Assembly: GCA_013397435.1 (NCBI GenBank)
Contig: VZRG01002023.1
Span: 1-64,000, forward strand
DNA from: Erythrocercus mccallii
Taxonomy: Eukaryota > Chordata > Aves > Passeriformes > Dicruridae
Reading direction: 5' to 3'
DNA: 64,000 nucleotides
Shown here: positions 10,339 to 21,792 of the stretch, piece after piece
Numbering within the stretch: the stretch's first letter is position 1
Layout of the letters: the number at the start of each line of letters is the position of its first letter
The notes under the pieces: generated by a model
What the model was told of the DNA's origin: nothing
Databases searched by the model: none
What the model saw: only the letters and a program-made list of their open reading frames with translations
Position numbers and translations under genes: made by a program

Positions 10339-13300
10339 CTTAAAGGAAAAAAACAATGTAAGCTGTGTAAGAGTTGGAGATTTTAAAACATAAATATCCA
10401 CCTCTTTCATGTTACTACTTCAGTACTTTTGCATGTCATATTTTTGCATTTAATGCCATATAGTGAAATACTTTCTTTTAATTCAAAGAGACCCGGAGCA
10501 TGTATTTTTGTTACATTCACAGCACTGCTCTTTCTCCAGGAGAACACCCTGTAAGCTTTGATTTCCCAGGCAGAGTACATATATAGAGTATATATATGTA
10601 CATATATACAGAGTACTTAGTTCAGCTCTTGGTGTTCATCTGTGGTTGTAACATGCTATCTCCTTTTTTCCAAACTTGAGGTCTTTTCCTCACCCTGGTT
10701 CAGATGCTTAGGCTGCTTTCCATGGTAGTGGAAACCTTGAATTCCATCAGACTGGAGGCAGAGAAAACCATTCCCTAGGTAAATGTTAACTGCTGCCCTG
10801 GAGACGGCCACCATCCTGTGCTTAGAGAAAAGAAAGAAGCTGTGTTGGGTGGGAGGAGCTCGTCTTGTGCATGGATAGGGATACTCTACTGGTTTGGCTC
10901 CATAGCTAATGGATCCTACCTCCTTTGAAAAGTGAATATGTGGTGACCCAACAAGTTCCCTACCTCCAGGGCTATGTGGTGCCCAGCTGGGCTCTCTGGT
11001 TCTCACTGTGGGTCTTACAGAGATGTGAAGAGCCCATGTCCAGCATAAATGCTTGCAATTGCTCTTTCTGGATCAGACCATGAGTTAATGTGCCTGAAGT
11101 CAGGCAGGGAGCAGAGAATCGGGCCCAGGTACGTGCTGTCTTTGGCCAGTTGGCTGAATCACAGGATGAAATTTCCTCTCGATGCCTCTAGGAGACATCA
11201 AGTAAAGAACCAGAAAGTCCCCAAGCATCATGATAGTTTAGTTCTTCTTCATTCTACAACAAGCTCTTGTACTGATTGAAATGAATGGGATTAGACAGGG
11301 AACACCATTTATGATTTAATTTCTCACTTCGAATGTGCTGTCAACCTCAGTAATTCTATTGCCAGGATTTCTCATAAAGCATCTTGGTATGCTAGTTAAT
11401 ACATTTAAATCTACTTAAAAACCTCTCTCTCTCAAGAGCAAATGGAGCCCTGCTTAGCATTCCTTATCAACTTGCTTAGGAGGAAAAAAACCAGTTGTCC
11501 TTGCTACATTGGCTGGCGAGGGGAGTTGCATTCTTACTCCATGTACTTTACTAATTTGTAATCTTTCACTCTAACTAGCTTGTTTCCATGTTCTAGAGAT
11601 TCAGTTGTTTTAGTATCAGCCCTGACTAATAATGTGGTGCAGCAGCTCAATTTCGATGACCACAAATAAGCAAGCAAAAGTTGTAGACTAATTCTGGTAG
11701 TCAGACGTACCCAAACAGAAGTTTCCTGCCCACATTCATGTAAGCCCCACTGAAACAGTTCCCTCTGCCCAGCTTCTAGGCCTGCTTGTCACCTAAGCCA
11801 TTACCAGGAAACATTAAACAAGCCATGGAAAGTCCCCTTTGCTGGCAATTCTCACACTACTGAGCAGCACATAGGGGCTCCAGCTACAGGATGAATAATG
11901 TCAAAGTTTACCAGTATGGCTTCAGAGTGGTGGGACTTGTCGCTGGTAGGGCAATAAGGGTTTTTGGAACAACTGGGTGGGGTAGAACACACTTCTTGTC
12001 CTCACCCGATGGGGAGGGGGTGGTGGCTACCTGGGGTGGCCCCGTGCTGCAGCTGGTGACATTGTCCAGGTGGGACCCAGAGTGCAGCTGTGGCCCGTGT
12101 GATGGAGGAGGAACGGACGGTGTGTCACTGACTTCTTTTAAGTCAGGAATGGGCTCCTGGTTTATTGCAGTCCTGTAAATTCTGCCTTTGCTTGCTATAA
12201 ATTAACCGCCGTATTAAGTGCAAAGTCCAGAAATAAAAGGACATAAATAGTTGCATTTGAAAGCTGTATCTTCGTCTGTAGATGTTTAAGTGGGGATTTT
12301 ATCCGTTAGATTAGAAATACCACTTATCTCATCCTTCTGGATATTTTCACTACCCTTCTAACTTGGAGATAAATATCCCTTAATGGTTTTTTTATGTGTT
12401 TTATTTCTTTTTCCATGATGATCAGATCAGTTCTGACTGAAAATGAAGCCAATTATCAAGAACAATAAATAAAAAAGTGCATGTTGCTCCTTCTGCACTG
12501 AAAGAAAGAACAGTAAGTTAAGACAAAACAAATTTGGTTGCCAAGTCCAAGTACCAAATGCAGCAAGGAGAACTCAGGCCCCATCCTAATTAAAGAGATC
12601 TAAACACAATGAACATATTGTACTGATGTCATATGTTAAAATATTTATAATTGCACAAAAAGGAATTGCAGCCTATTGAAAACATTTACAGAGCTCACCA
12701 TTTCTGCAAGCTAAAGAGAAGAGGGACTAAAAGGGACTGGTTTTGCTCAGCTGTGAAAGTTTTGCTCTTCAGGTTTTTCCTGTGAGGTCCAACATTACCT
12801 TGCCACTTCCTCTTATCAGTCACTAAGATAAGCGAAGAGCACTGCGGACATTGTATCTGAAGGCAGGAGATGGTATCTGTCAGGAATTGCTGTTTCCCGT
12901 GGGCATTGCATTGCAGTTGGCTCTGCTGGAATAATTGCTGCTGCCGGGAAGCCACTTGTAAAGCTGGGGCCCTTCATATGGGTCCAGAACGCCAGGTTGG
13001 GTGTGGGACGGCCAGGGGCTCCCAAAAGGAGAGGGTGTGGTGGAGGAGAGCAAGGCAGGCACTCTCCTCACATGCATTCACCAGACTCAAGATCTGGCAA
13101 AAAGACATACCTTTGCCTGCTTGCCGCAGGGAAGTAGTGGGGGAAAGCTGACGTGTAGGAAGTCACGCTCCCTTTCAGCAAAACCAGAGAGGCAATAGGA
13201 AAAGCCACAGCCATATGTGTAGAGATCTTGAAAATGCTGGCAAGTCAGGCTGAACCAGTTTTCTGTACCGGTGTGTGGCAGGGGTGGTGGGCAGAAACCA

Positions 13301-14935
13301 CTTGCAATGCTCTGGAAGTCTGCTGTCTAAACGTGAATCCACCTGAGTGCGTTGTGTGAACAAGATTACCCCGTATATGTTCCCACAGAAGCCTATTGCA
13401 GATGTGCTCACTTAAATACTTTCTGTAGTATAAAAATAGTCTTTTGGCTGCACACCATGTACTCATTGGAGAAGGAACTTTTCAACTGTGGTTTAATTTA
13501 ATATCTTCCTTGTTTGTGTTTATGTTCCTTGATATTGATTTCCATGTTTTTCTTCCTTAAATACTGGCAAGATCCTTTTATTAGTAAATATTGCCACCAT
13601 CTTTCTAAGTTTCTCTAGTATTAAAGAACTTAATGGCAACATATGGACATACTGAGGCTTCTTACTAATATATCAAAGAGGAGTGTTTATTAGTTAATGA
13701 TTTTTTTTAGGAATTCACGTTGCACCAGAAAGGTGATTGGAACTTGAAATATTTAAAGCATCATTTTAGGGAGATAAGAGTATCTTTGTTTAGCTAGTTA
13801 ATGTCTGCCTATGGTATTTAATATGAAATGAAAAACCAGCTTGTCAATCATACAAGAGAGGAAAAATGTCGCTACCTCTTTGGAATTATTAATGAGCCAA
13901 GAAATGCTATTGCATTTCTGCATGACTTTGCTGTAGTTGGAAAAACTGACACTTTTTGTCAGAGAGAGATTGATAGCTCTGCGGGGGTTCAGGAAAGAAC
14001 AAAAGCAGGTTAGTGGGGAAGTGCTAAAAAGGACATGTATGAGGAAAGATGCCTGTTGTTTTTCTAAGTGGCTGTGGGTCACGGTGAGGGGATGCAGACA
14101 ACCCTGCACTTGACCAGGGTTGCCCACTAAAGGTGGCTTGAAGGTTAAGTCAATTCCAGACCAAAAATCCATGTCTGTGGGTGATTGTGGGGCTGTCCCC
14201 AAGGTAACACACTTGCTGGGGAGTGGAGACAGTGGCTGCCACATGAAGGTGGCTGCATGGCATTGCAGTGGTGTGGAGGCAGTTCAGCCATGGGTGGCTG
14301 GAGCCACCGACTCTTGGTTAGCACATCATGTAATGAGGGCTGACAGTCAGAGCACAGCAGGGGCAGAAACGACATTGAAAAAGCCAAAATTTAGCTTAAG
14401 TGCCAAGGAAATCTTGCTACGTTAAGGACTTTTGAGTGTTTAGTATTCCCTCCTCAGGGCAGTGAAAGGTGGCAAACAGTTTGCTCTCCCTCTTAAAGCT
14501 AGACCAAGGAGTGATGACCCCAAAAAGGGATGGTTGATGGCTTAAGCCTCTGAAGTACACTCTCTCTACCCCTCACAGCAGTGGTTCCATGTCTGTGGCA
14601 CAGACATGGCCATGTTACCCCAGTCTAAATAGCACCTGACCCTTTCTTGGTCAGAAGATTTGGGGATTACTTGATGGCTTTTGTCTTTTTCTCTGGAAAC
14701 AGTGCACAGCCAAAGCCGTGTGATGGCTTGTTTCTCAGAGCTTCCTGACCCAGGTTTTCTGTCCGTCCTCCTGACAGGGTGATGCTGGTGCCTGCTTTCC
14801 AGGAGGCCAGCCCAGGGCCCCAGCACGGCTCTTGGCTGGAGTAACAGTGGTGGCTTGCCCTGCCCATTGAAGCAGACCTTAGCTTGCCCTTCTGCTGCAG
14901 AAGTCTCCAGCTCTGTTCTCTATTTACTACTACAA
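10339..14935. other. Noncoding DNA, no gene recognised
   Basis: No supported gene. The stretch includes an AT-rich inverted repeat at 10.58 kb, a G-rich patch near 12.0 kb and AT-rich sequence near 13.5-13.8 kb. The 148-codon open frame on the minus strand at 13798-14244 has no recognisable domain and is taken as chance. Confidence 0.55.
10573..10616. repeat. AT-rich inverted repeat of GTACATATATA arms
   Basis: GTACATATATA at 10575-10585 is followed after a 5-base spacer by its exact reverse complement at 10591-10601. Another GTACATATATAC arm starts at 10598. The block is bounded by GAGTAC on both sides (10573-10578 and 10611-10616). It could form alternative hairpins and probably arose from a TA-rich microsatellite. 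Confidence 0.8.
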
Positions 14936-14944
14936 CAACTCAAT

Positions 14945-15055
14945 TAGTTTGATGGAAATGAGATGTCAAAATGCCCCAGGCTTCAGCGACTTACTCAATG
15001 TCACTCAGAAAGCTTTGGCAGGGCGGCTGCCTCCTGAAATCTACGTGCCCTCCAG
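14945..15055 (-). repeat. MIR/L2-like repeat fossil (minus orientation)
   Basis: Read on the plus strand, the segment keeps the block order of the reverse MIR/L2 consensus. GATGGAAATGAGATG stands where 'GAGGAAACTGAGGC' is expected. GACTTACTCAATGTCACTCAG matches 'GACTTGCCCAAGGTCACACAG'. TTTGGCAGGGC matches 'AGTGGCAGAGC', and CTCCTGAAATCT falls in the terminal part. Divergence is high, as expected of an ancient repeat. MIR and L2 share part of this core, so the exact family is uncertain. The call rests on remembered consensus similarity. Confidence 0.5.
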
Positions 15056-18000
15056 CAATGGGCCATTTCTCCTCCTCACCTTCAGAGATCGCTCGCCCAG
15101 TGGAAGTCTGAGGCATTCAAGGGACAATTACAAAAAGTCGCTTGTTTATTTAACTTTCTAACAATTTAATCAACATCCTATTATTATGAGGAAGTTTAGA
15201 TACGGTTCTATTTTTTTTCTCTTCCTTAATTCAGCTTGACATATGCACTCCTGGGGTCAATCCTTTTACACACAGCTTCAGCCTTGGCAAGATAGATCTA
15301 GACTAACAGAGAATAAACATATTTATATGATTTGTAGTGTATAGACATATTCCTACAATTCAGTATTTGGCAATTAAGGCTTACTATAAATGTGATTTGA
15401 CTACAGGGCAAAAACCTCCTCGCTTACATTCAAATACTGCATGTGAGACCTGCCTGGCTGACAGATTACAGAGCAGGTTTTAAAGTGGACATGAAAAGAA
15501 TGCCAAATTCAGCTTTCCTGGCAATAATTGCTGTGGAAAGAAGCTGGATTAGAGCAACTGGAATAAAAAGTCAAGCACTAAAAGAAAAATGCTAATTACT
15601 GGTTTCTCTAATCATGTAAAATAAATGTTTTATGACATTTTAATATGATGCTTTTAGCCTTTTCTACTTTGTCAGTGCCAGCATCCTCTGAGCAGCTCAT
15701 GGATGCTATAATTATGTGCTCTGAGCGATCAGCTGCATTGTGCCTTACCTGGCTGATTCAAGCTGAACTGGAGACATCATATTCTGACTCAGTACTGTAC
15801 CAACAACCACACATTGGGAGGCAGAAATGAGGACACCAAAAAAGAACCTCCTAGCATGTACTGTGAGCTTTTGGAAGGGGGTTTTTTAATGGAAATCAAG
15901 CCTTGGGATCCACAGATGAGCTTTGCATCTGAGATGTTTCAACTTGATAAAGTACCTGAATGCAGGCTCTTGATATTATTATTAGGCAATTGATATTATT
16001 GATAGCTTATTAAAGATATATGGGAGGGCCATATATCCAGACATTATGTCTGGATATAAATTTAGACTTCCACAAAGTTCAGGAGCAATAGGATCCCAGC
16101 TTTAGGGCCCACTCTGCCCCTTTGGTGAGATGAAAACTCTTTAGATACTTCTAAAATTGAACTTGCCTGCTGTCAGCCCCTATCTGGTTTTGAGAGGGTT
16201 GATTATAGATTTATATTTGAAAAGGGTGCACTCATCTACTCTTTCCTTTTCTTAAGGCTTTAAATTTTCCTAAGGTCGGCATTAATTCTCTATTGATGCC
16301 TAATTTAGGTGGTGAGATTGGCTTATTTACAGGCTGATTTGGGTGCGCTACTATTGAAATTAAATCTGCACTTTAATTTCCCTCTTAATCTGTTTCTTCA
16401 TCAGAGAGAATCATTATTTCTTGATAATACTCTGTAGGAGGAGAAGGCTGCTGTTTCTGTTTTAGCATTGCACCTCAGAGGTGCAGGATTTGGACTTAAT
16501 GCATCTCAGTGAATTGCTAATTTCCTATATTTATTCAGGTATATGATTTTTCATAGTATGGGAAAGTAAGGGGGAAATATTCTGATTTTAAGTGGACGGT
16601 GCAGACTGTATACAACTATTTTCCACCCTACCCCCATCAGGATGTGAAACAGCTGGTATGTCTCTCCAGAGACTAATGTGCTGTCTCTAGCTCCATTTTG
16701 CCTTCATAAGCCTCAGGCATTACTCTATAAGTGCACTCCAGGAATTAAATTAATTTACAAGCTGAGGAATATGTTGTTTCTCCTTACTTACAGGTCTCAG
16801 GACTGCTACTGGATGGCTGGGAAGATAATGTGCACATTGCTGTTGAGACTAACTAGCATCTTCCCAGGGCAGTCATCACATTGGGCAGGGCAAAGGCAGT
16901 CCTGCAGCCTGCACCCCATCTGCCTACACCCCATGTTGTTTCTGCTCCCAGTAATGTTAGCTCACTAGTGAGGTTATCAGGAGATAGTTCAGATAAGCTG
17001 TGGCTCCCCTGGTCTTAGCCTTTATCCCTGCCATGCACAAGTTTCTTGATATACCAGTTTTGTTCTTCAAAATCAAATCCATCCATACTTAAAACCAAGT
17101 AATTCTGAACTGTCTCCCTGGAAGGTGATTATTCTGGGACCTAGCTTGTGTTTTCCTAGATAGAAAATGCCGTCAGTGTCTGTCTTTGTACCAGTTCAAG
17201 TTCCAGCCCCAAATATGCACTAGCTGGCCATAACCAGCTAATGAGAGCAACCTAGGAGGTTTTGTCCATGTCAGTAATAGCCTTGTCATTTGTAATTGCT
17301 GCAGTGGAGCAGTGGTTTCTCCCCCTTTGCCCAAGCCCCCATTGCCAGGGTGTATGTTTAAGTGTGCTGCTGCAGGGCTTCATTCCTGATGTCCCTGGCA
17401 TCCTTGTCTGCCTTCCTGCACTGAGGTCCATCAACATATGCATTTAGTGCCCACCCTCGTTAGCACTGAAATAAACCAGGACTTTTCTGCCGCCCTCAGC
17501 TGGGATGGGATTCGGCTTTGCAGTGAGACCAAGATAAAATCTGGTCTTCAAAGCTCTCCTGAGGGTCTGCACAATACAGTCATTGGAAAGTAGGGAAGTA
17601 TCTTGCTTCATACTGTATTATTCTATTAAAATAATTTCTTTGACACAATTGGGCCCTTATGTTTGTAAGTGCTGGGTACCTTTAATCTGGCTGGCATCCC
17701 CTCTTGGCGGGCTCAGCTGTCCTCCGATTGCTTTCCATCATGCAGCCAGCCCAGCAACTTGTGAAATCAATTGAATGTTGTGCATCCAAAGTTTGTTTTT
17801 CTGTTTCTGTGTTTGTTGCTAGGGAGATTTGCTATACCTTGCCTCATGCCCCTCCCAGTGAAACACCAGTCACAGACGTGCTGTGGGTTGTAAAGCAAAG
17901 CTGCACACCTACAATGGAGAACGAGGGCACCGGCCCTGCTGCGCGCCGCTGTTGGAAACCCAGCGGTCAAGCAGCAGCATTCGAATTAGAAAAGCAATTT

Positions 18001-19692
18001 TTAAACTGCTGCAGAGCATAATTCATGTCATGGTGCAGGAATGCTGAAGGCTTTTTGATCTTTGTCGTCATGGACCTAAAGGTGAAAGGCTTTTTTTGGA
18101 GGGGAGGGTAGTTTCTTAAATCCCCTGAGAAAAGGTAACTATAACAATAAGGGAGCAGATGTGTGGGAGTAAATGCAGCTGTAACTCAATCCAGACGCTC
18201 TTCTGTATGTAGGGACATGAAGGGAATGTTCCAATAAAATTCACGTAATAAAAATCTGAGCCCCCTTTTTTTTTTTCTTGCTTAAACTTGGATTCACATG
18301 TGTAGAATTCCTGTGGACTTTGATGTGGATTGACATTAGCACCATACAAAACTGGGCTGGGAGAAAGATTTTTAACAGGCATGGGGTATTGGAAGGTAAA
18401 TGATCTATGGAGACCTGCAAATTTTAAAAGCAAAACACTTTCCCAATTAAAAAGAGTTTAGCAAACCAGATATTTAAGTGATGCAATCACCCTAGTAGGA
18501 TGAACTAGCTGGTCTAGTAAAGAGTCTCTCAAACTTTCTGAAAGCAGGACTGCCTTTTGTCTCACCTGTTTTTGTGCCACCCTGAAAGGCATGCAGAAGC
18601 AGTTCAGCTCCTGGGGAAAAGGAGAGCAGAGGGTGGGGGAGCTGTAGTCACTGGCTGGAGGTGCCTCTCCCCAGCCCAGGGAGAAGAGCTGCTGCCAGCG
18701 ACTACAGGAGGTGAGCGGTGCTCTGCCAAAGGTAAAGGCTCCCCGTTTGTAGCTGCTCCCTGCTCACTCTGCTCTGCTGTCTAACTCCAAGTTTAAACTC
18801 AGCTAAGTGAAGTTCCTCGTGGTTGTTGCTGCCCTCTGACACACTTGCTGACCCCTCACCTTTCTTTGCGTTTCCCGGGATCATGATGAGCAGTCTCAGC
18901 AGCTCTATTTCTACTAAAGAAGGGAACGGGCAGAGTGGCAGGGTAAACCATCCACTCCTCCTTGTTTTCCTGTAGTTCAGATAGCTCTGTGCTGAATTAA
19001 TTTTTTTTACCAGACAACTTATATTGCACAGTAGTGTATTTTGTTCTTGCCCCGTGCATGCTTCCGAACGCAGGCAGTACCAGACCTTTCAGCGCAGCCA
19101 AAAGCGCCTTCCATCTGCCTCCCAGCAGCTGAAATCCTCTTTGTATACAAAAACAATTTCATTGAATGCACACAAACCACGTTTGCGCTGGGGATGGAGC
19201 AGGAACACTGTGTCGTTGTCCCGGCGGGACATCTGTAGTGCCTCGCTTCTTGCTTTGTGTGATGTGGTTCCCCATGCCCCCTGCGCCCATCTCCCTCCTT
19301 TGGCTAGGGAGGGCAGCAGCCTCGAACCACCAGACTTCGCTTGCTGTTTCTGATTAGCCTGCTCGGCCATTCCTCGCGACATGTGGGCTTGTGAGGGTGC
19401 CAGCGGTCACGGATTGTCTGCGGGGCACAGCACCAGTTGAGCAAGCGGGTCTGGGAGCATTTGCTGAGATGCTGGGTACCCATATAAGGCTGTTCTATGA
19501 GTCTGACTCTGACACAAGACTATTTAGTTAGTCCAAACTCCATCAAGCATCAGTTTGCATAACAATTTATCAAAGAAGTGTTTAATGATTGCTAAATGAA
19601 AAAAATGGTGAGCTCTCTGAAGCACTGGCTTTTTGTAGATTTTCTGAGAGAGGTATACATATTTCTACTCTATATAGATGTTGGTTGGTTTA
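15056..19692. other. Noncoding DNA, no gene recognised
   Basis: No supported gene. The AT-rich part at 15370-15660 lacks simple repeats and looks like a conserved noncoding element. A 27-bp palindrome lies at 16.03 kb. A patch richer in CpG spans about 19190-19450. Open frames of up to 109 codons near 19 kb overlap on both strands without domains. Confidence 0.55.
16032..16058. repeat. 27-bp palindrome (12-bp perfect stem, 3-base loop)
   Basis: TATATCCAGACA at 16032-16043 is followed by the loop TTA and then its exact reverse complement at 16047-16058. The arms contain a mixed-sequence core (CCAGACA/TGTCTGG), so this is not a simple AT microsatellite. It could extrude as a hairpin or bind a dimeric protein. 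No flanking direct repeat or transposon end was recognised. Confidence 0.85.
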
Positions 19693-19760
19693 ACATTATT
19701 GTTGTTATTATTATCATTATTATTATTATTAACAATAATAATAGGAGGAGGAGGGGGAGG
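19693..19760. repeat. (ATT)n microsatellite with self-complementary turn, then GGA-rich tail
   Basis: An ATT/GTT run leads into TATTATTATT (19721-19730), the spacer AAC and AATAATAATA (19734-19743), a perfect 10-bp inverted repeat. GGAGGAGG-type sequence follows to 19760. The apparent open frame here encodes homopolymeric Ile, Asn and Arg and is an artefact of the repeat. Confidence 0.9.
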
Positions 19761-20120
19761 ATTTTCAATTTAAACGAATAACTTGGGGCTTACTCAGCTC
19801 CTGTTTTACAGCTGTCTTTAGTGGGCGATGTCAGGAACTGTCAGAAATACGGTTGTTACTGACTTGTTTGCAGTTGTTTGGCCATCTAACCATTTAAATA
19901 TTTAGTTGTTACACTACTTGCAGAGGAAAATTCCAGTTCATGTCCAAAGCTACTTTGGAAGTATATGTACATAGATTATCTCCCTGGTGTCTTAACTGTA
20001 AATATGTAGCTATATGTATCTCACTGTAGCTGGAAAAACTTTGCTGAAAGACTTTTTCATGTAGCAGACTACAAGTTATTCTTTCTTATTTCTTTGGAAG
20101 ATGTAACCTGGAATTGCTGA

Positions 20121-20156
20121 TGTGATAATGATATGTGATAATGATGTGATAATGAT
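20121..20156 (+). repeat. TGTGATAATGAT repeat, three copies
   Basis: Three copies of TGTGATAATGAT start at 20121, 20134 and 20145. The last two overlap by one base, and one extra base separates the first two. This is a small local duplication in AT-rich sequence. Confidence 0.8.
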
Positions 20157-21359
20157 ATATGATGTCACAGTGCTCTTCTGCTTCTGTTCTGTGTTAAGTG
20201 TATGATGCCCCTCACTACTCTGTGACAGGGAGATGCATCTGTCCAGCGGAAACAGGACACAGCAAAGACTGTTTTGCATCGAACTGCTTTGTTCAAAACT
20301 GTCCTGCTGGGCACATCCCCGCTGAGGTGATGCTCTGTAATGCTGAGCATGCTTTGCACCCTTTTCTTAGGCACTGAGTGCTGCAGCTGAGGATGGTCTA
20401 AGACTCAGCATTCAAGGATGCTCCAAATGTGCTGCTCTCTCTGCTCTATGCACCAGGCTTGTAAAACCAGGTCTTTCTGTGATGTGTTTGGATCACAGAA
20501 TTTCCCACATGGAGGAGTTTTTTTACTACGTATAGCCCAATTCTACCATTGAAAATTTACTCAGTCGAGTATGTCGAGGAATGTCGAGGCTTCTCTGGGT
20601 GGAAAATGCCAGCTCTTACCCAGCAGGGGCTGGCACATGCCCACAGTTGGGCTCCATTTCCCTTGTGCCCAGCACACAAAGGCTGTGTTGCAGCCGCCTC
20701 CCAAGGCACAGACACGGCTTTTATGTACCTAAGGAGGCCCAGGAACCCAGAACGATTCAAATCCCACAGTTCAATGTCTAGCTGGCAAAGGGTGAAGTTG
20801 TTTTACATGCACTTTGCACAGATGGAAATGAGTATGGAATCAGTAGGAGGGTGCCAAAGGGGACCAGTAGACACAGTTTGTTAGTCTCTCTTCTTTTCTC
20901 TCGCCAGTCTTAGTGTGGTTACAGCTTTACACTGGGGACAAATGAAGAGGAGATGTTAGGGCCTGCTTTTTCAAGCCTCGGATTGAGCTTTAAAATCCTC
21001 TCCACCTATGGCTCCTAAGTTCTGGGTCATTTGCCAGATACCTCAGGGAAACATGGTGACCCCATCTCTGTCTGCATGCTGGGGTGGAGGCATCACTGCC
21101 CTCCTGTTGAGCGTGGCAGCATGGTGCTGGCAGCAAAGCTGTAGTTCCCACTCTCCCTAGGGATACAGGCAGGCAGAGGGATGCAGTCCATTATCTCAGG
21201 AGCCTTCAGGAAGCAGCTGTCCACCTCAGTGGCCAGTGTCTCACCAGAGGGGACAATGCCAGTGGGTCAAAGGGAGGATGGACTGTCCCACAGGCATATC
21301 CCAACAGCACCCTGTGCCACCAAGGTGGCCTCATGGGCTGTTGCCACTACAACCTGAGG

Positions 21360-21379
21360 AAAAAAAAAAAAAAAAAAAA
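21360..21379 (+). repeat. Poly(A) tract, 20 bases
   Basis: A run of 20 A residues follows GACCTG-like unique sequence. I saw no AATAAA signal just upstream and no obvious target-site duplication, so a processed retrocopy is not supported. It is treated as a simple mononucleotide repeat. Confidence 0.85.
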
Positions 21380-21673
21380 GATGTGCGGAGATCATCTGTA
21401 GTTGTTCTTTGTTCTTGTGCCTTCCATGGACTGCACTGCTGTACTGGAAAACGGAAACTTTTTTTTCTTAAAGAATGAAAAGGGGAAGATTGGGCTATTG
21501 AAATCTAATCTGTGCAGAATTTATTTAATAATAGCATTATCATTCATTGTGGTTTTATAACCTTAATGACTAATGAAGGGTGACAGGAAAGCATCTCGAT
21601 ATCACGATTGCATCAGGATTTCCTTGCTAACCACCCTTGCTGTACCTGAGAAACAAAGAAACAATGCTGGGTG

Positions 21674-21792
21674 GGGAGAGAAAGGTGGGAGAAAAGGAAA
21701 AGGGGGAAAAGTAGAAAGTGGGGGAAAAGTAGAAAGTAAAGGAAAGAAAAAGCATGAGATAAAGAAAGAGACTGAGAAAGAGATGAGATCAG
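21674..21792 (+). repeat. Homopurine tract with 18-bp tandem duplication
   Basis: The plus strand is almost entirely A and G over about 115 bases. Within it an 18-bp unit (GGGGGAAAAGTAGAAAGT) is present twice without mismatch, at 21702-21719 and 21720-21737. Long purine/pyrimidine tracts can form triplex DNA. The Lys- and Glu-rich peptide readable here is a by-product of the composition. Confidence 0.85.

Noticed and set aside
13798..14244. 148-codon minus-strand open frame
   Set aside because: Composition and lack of any motif or splice sites point to chance; an overlapping plus-strand frame is equally unconvincing.
20680..20770. Possible tRNA gene, from a GATTCAAATCC sequence like a B box
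   Set aside because: No A box, no cloverleaf stems and no terminator at the right distance.
21236..21379. Processed pseudogene ending in the A tract
   Set aside because: No AATAAA signal just upstream, no target-site duplication and no recognisable protein similarity in the preceding sequence.
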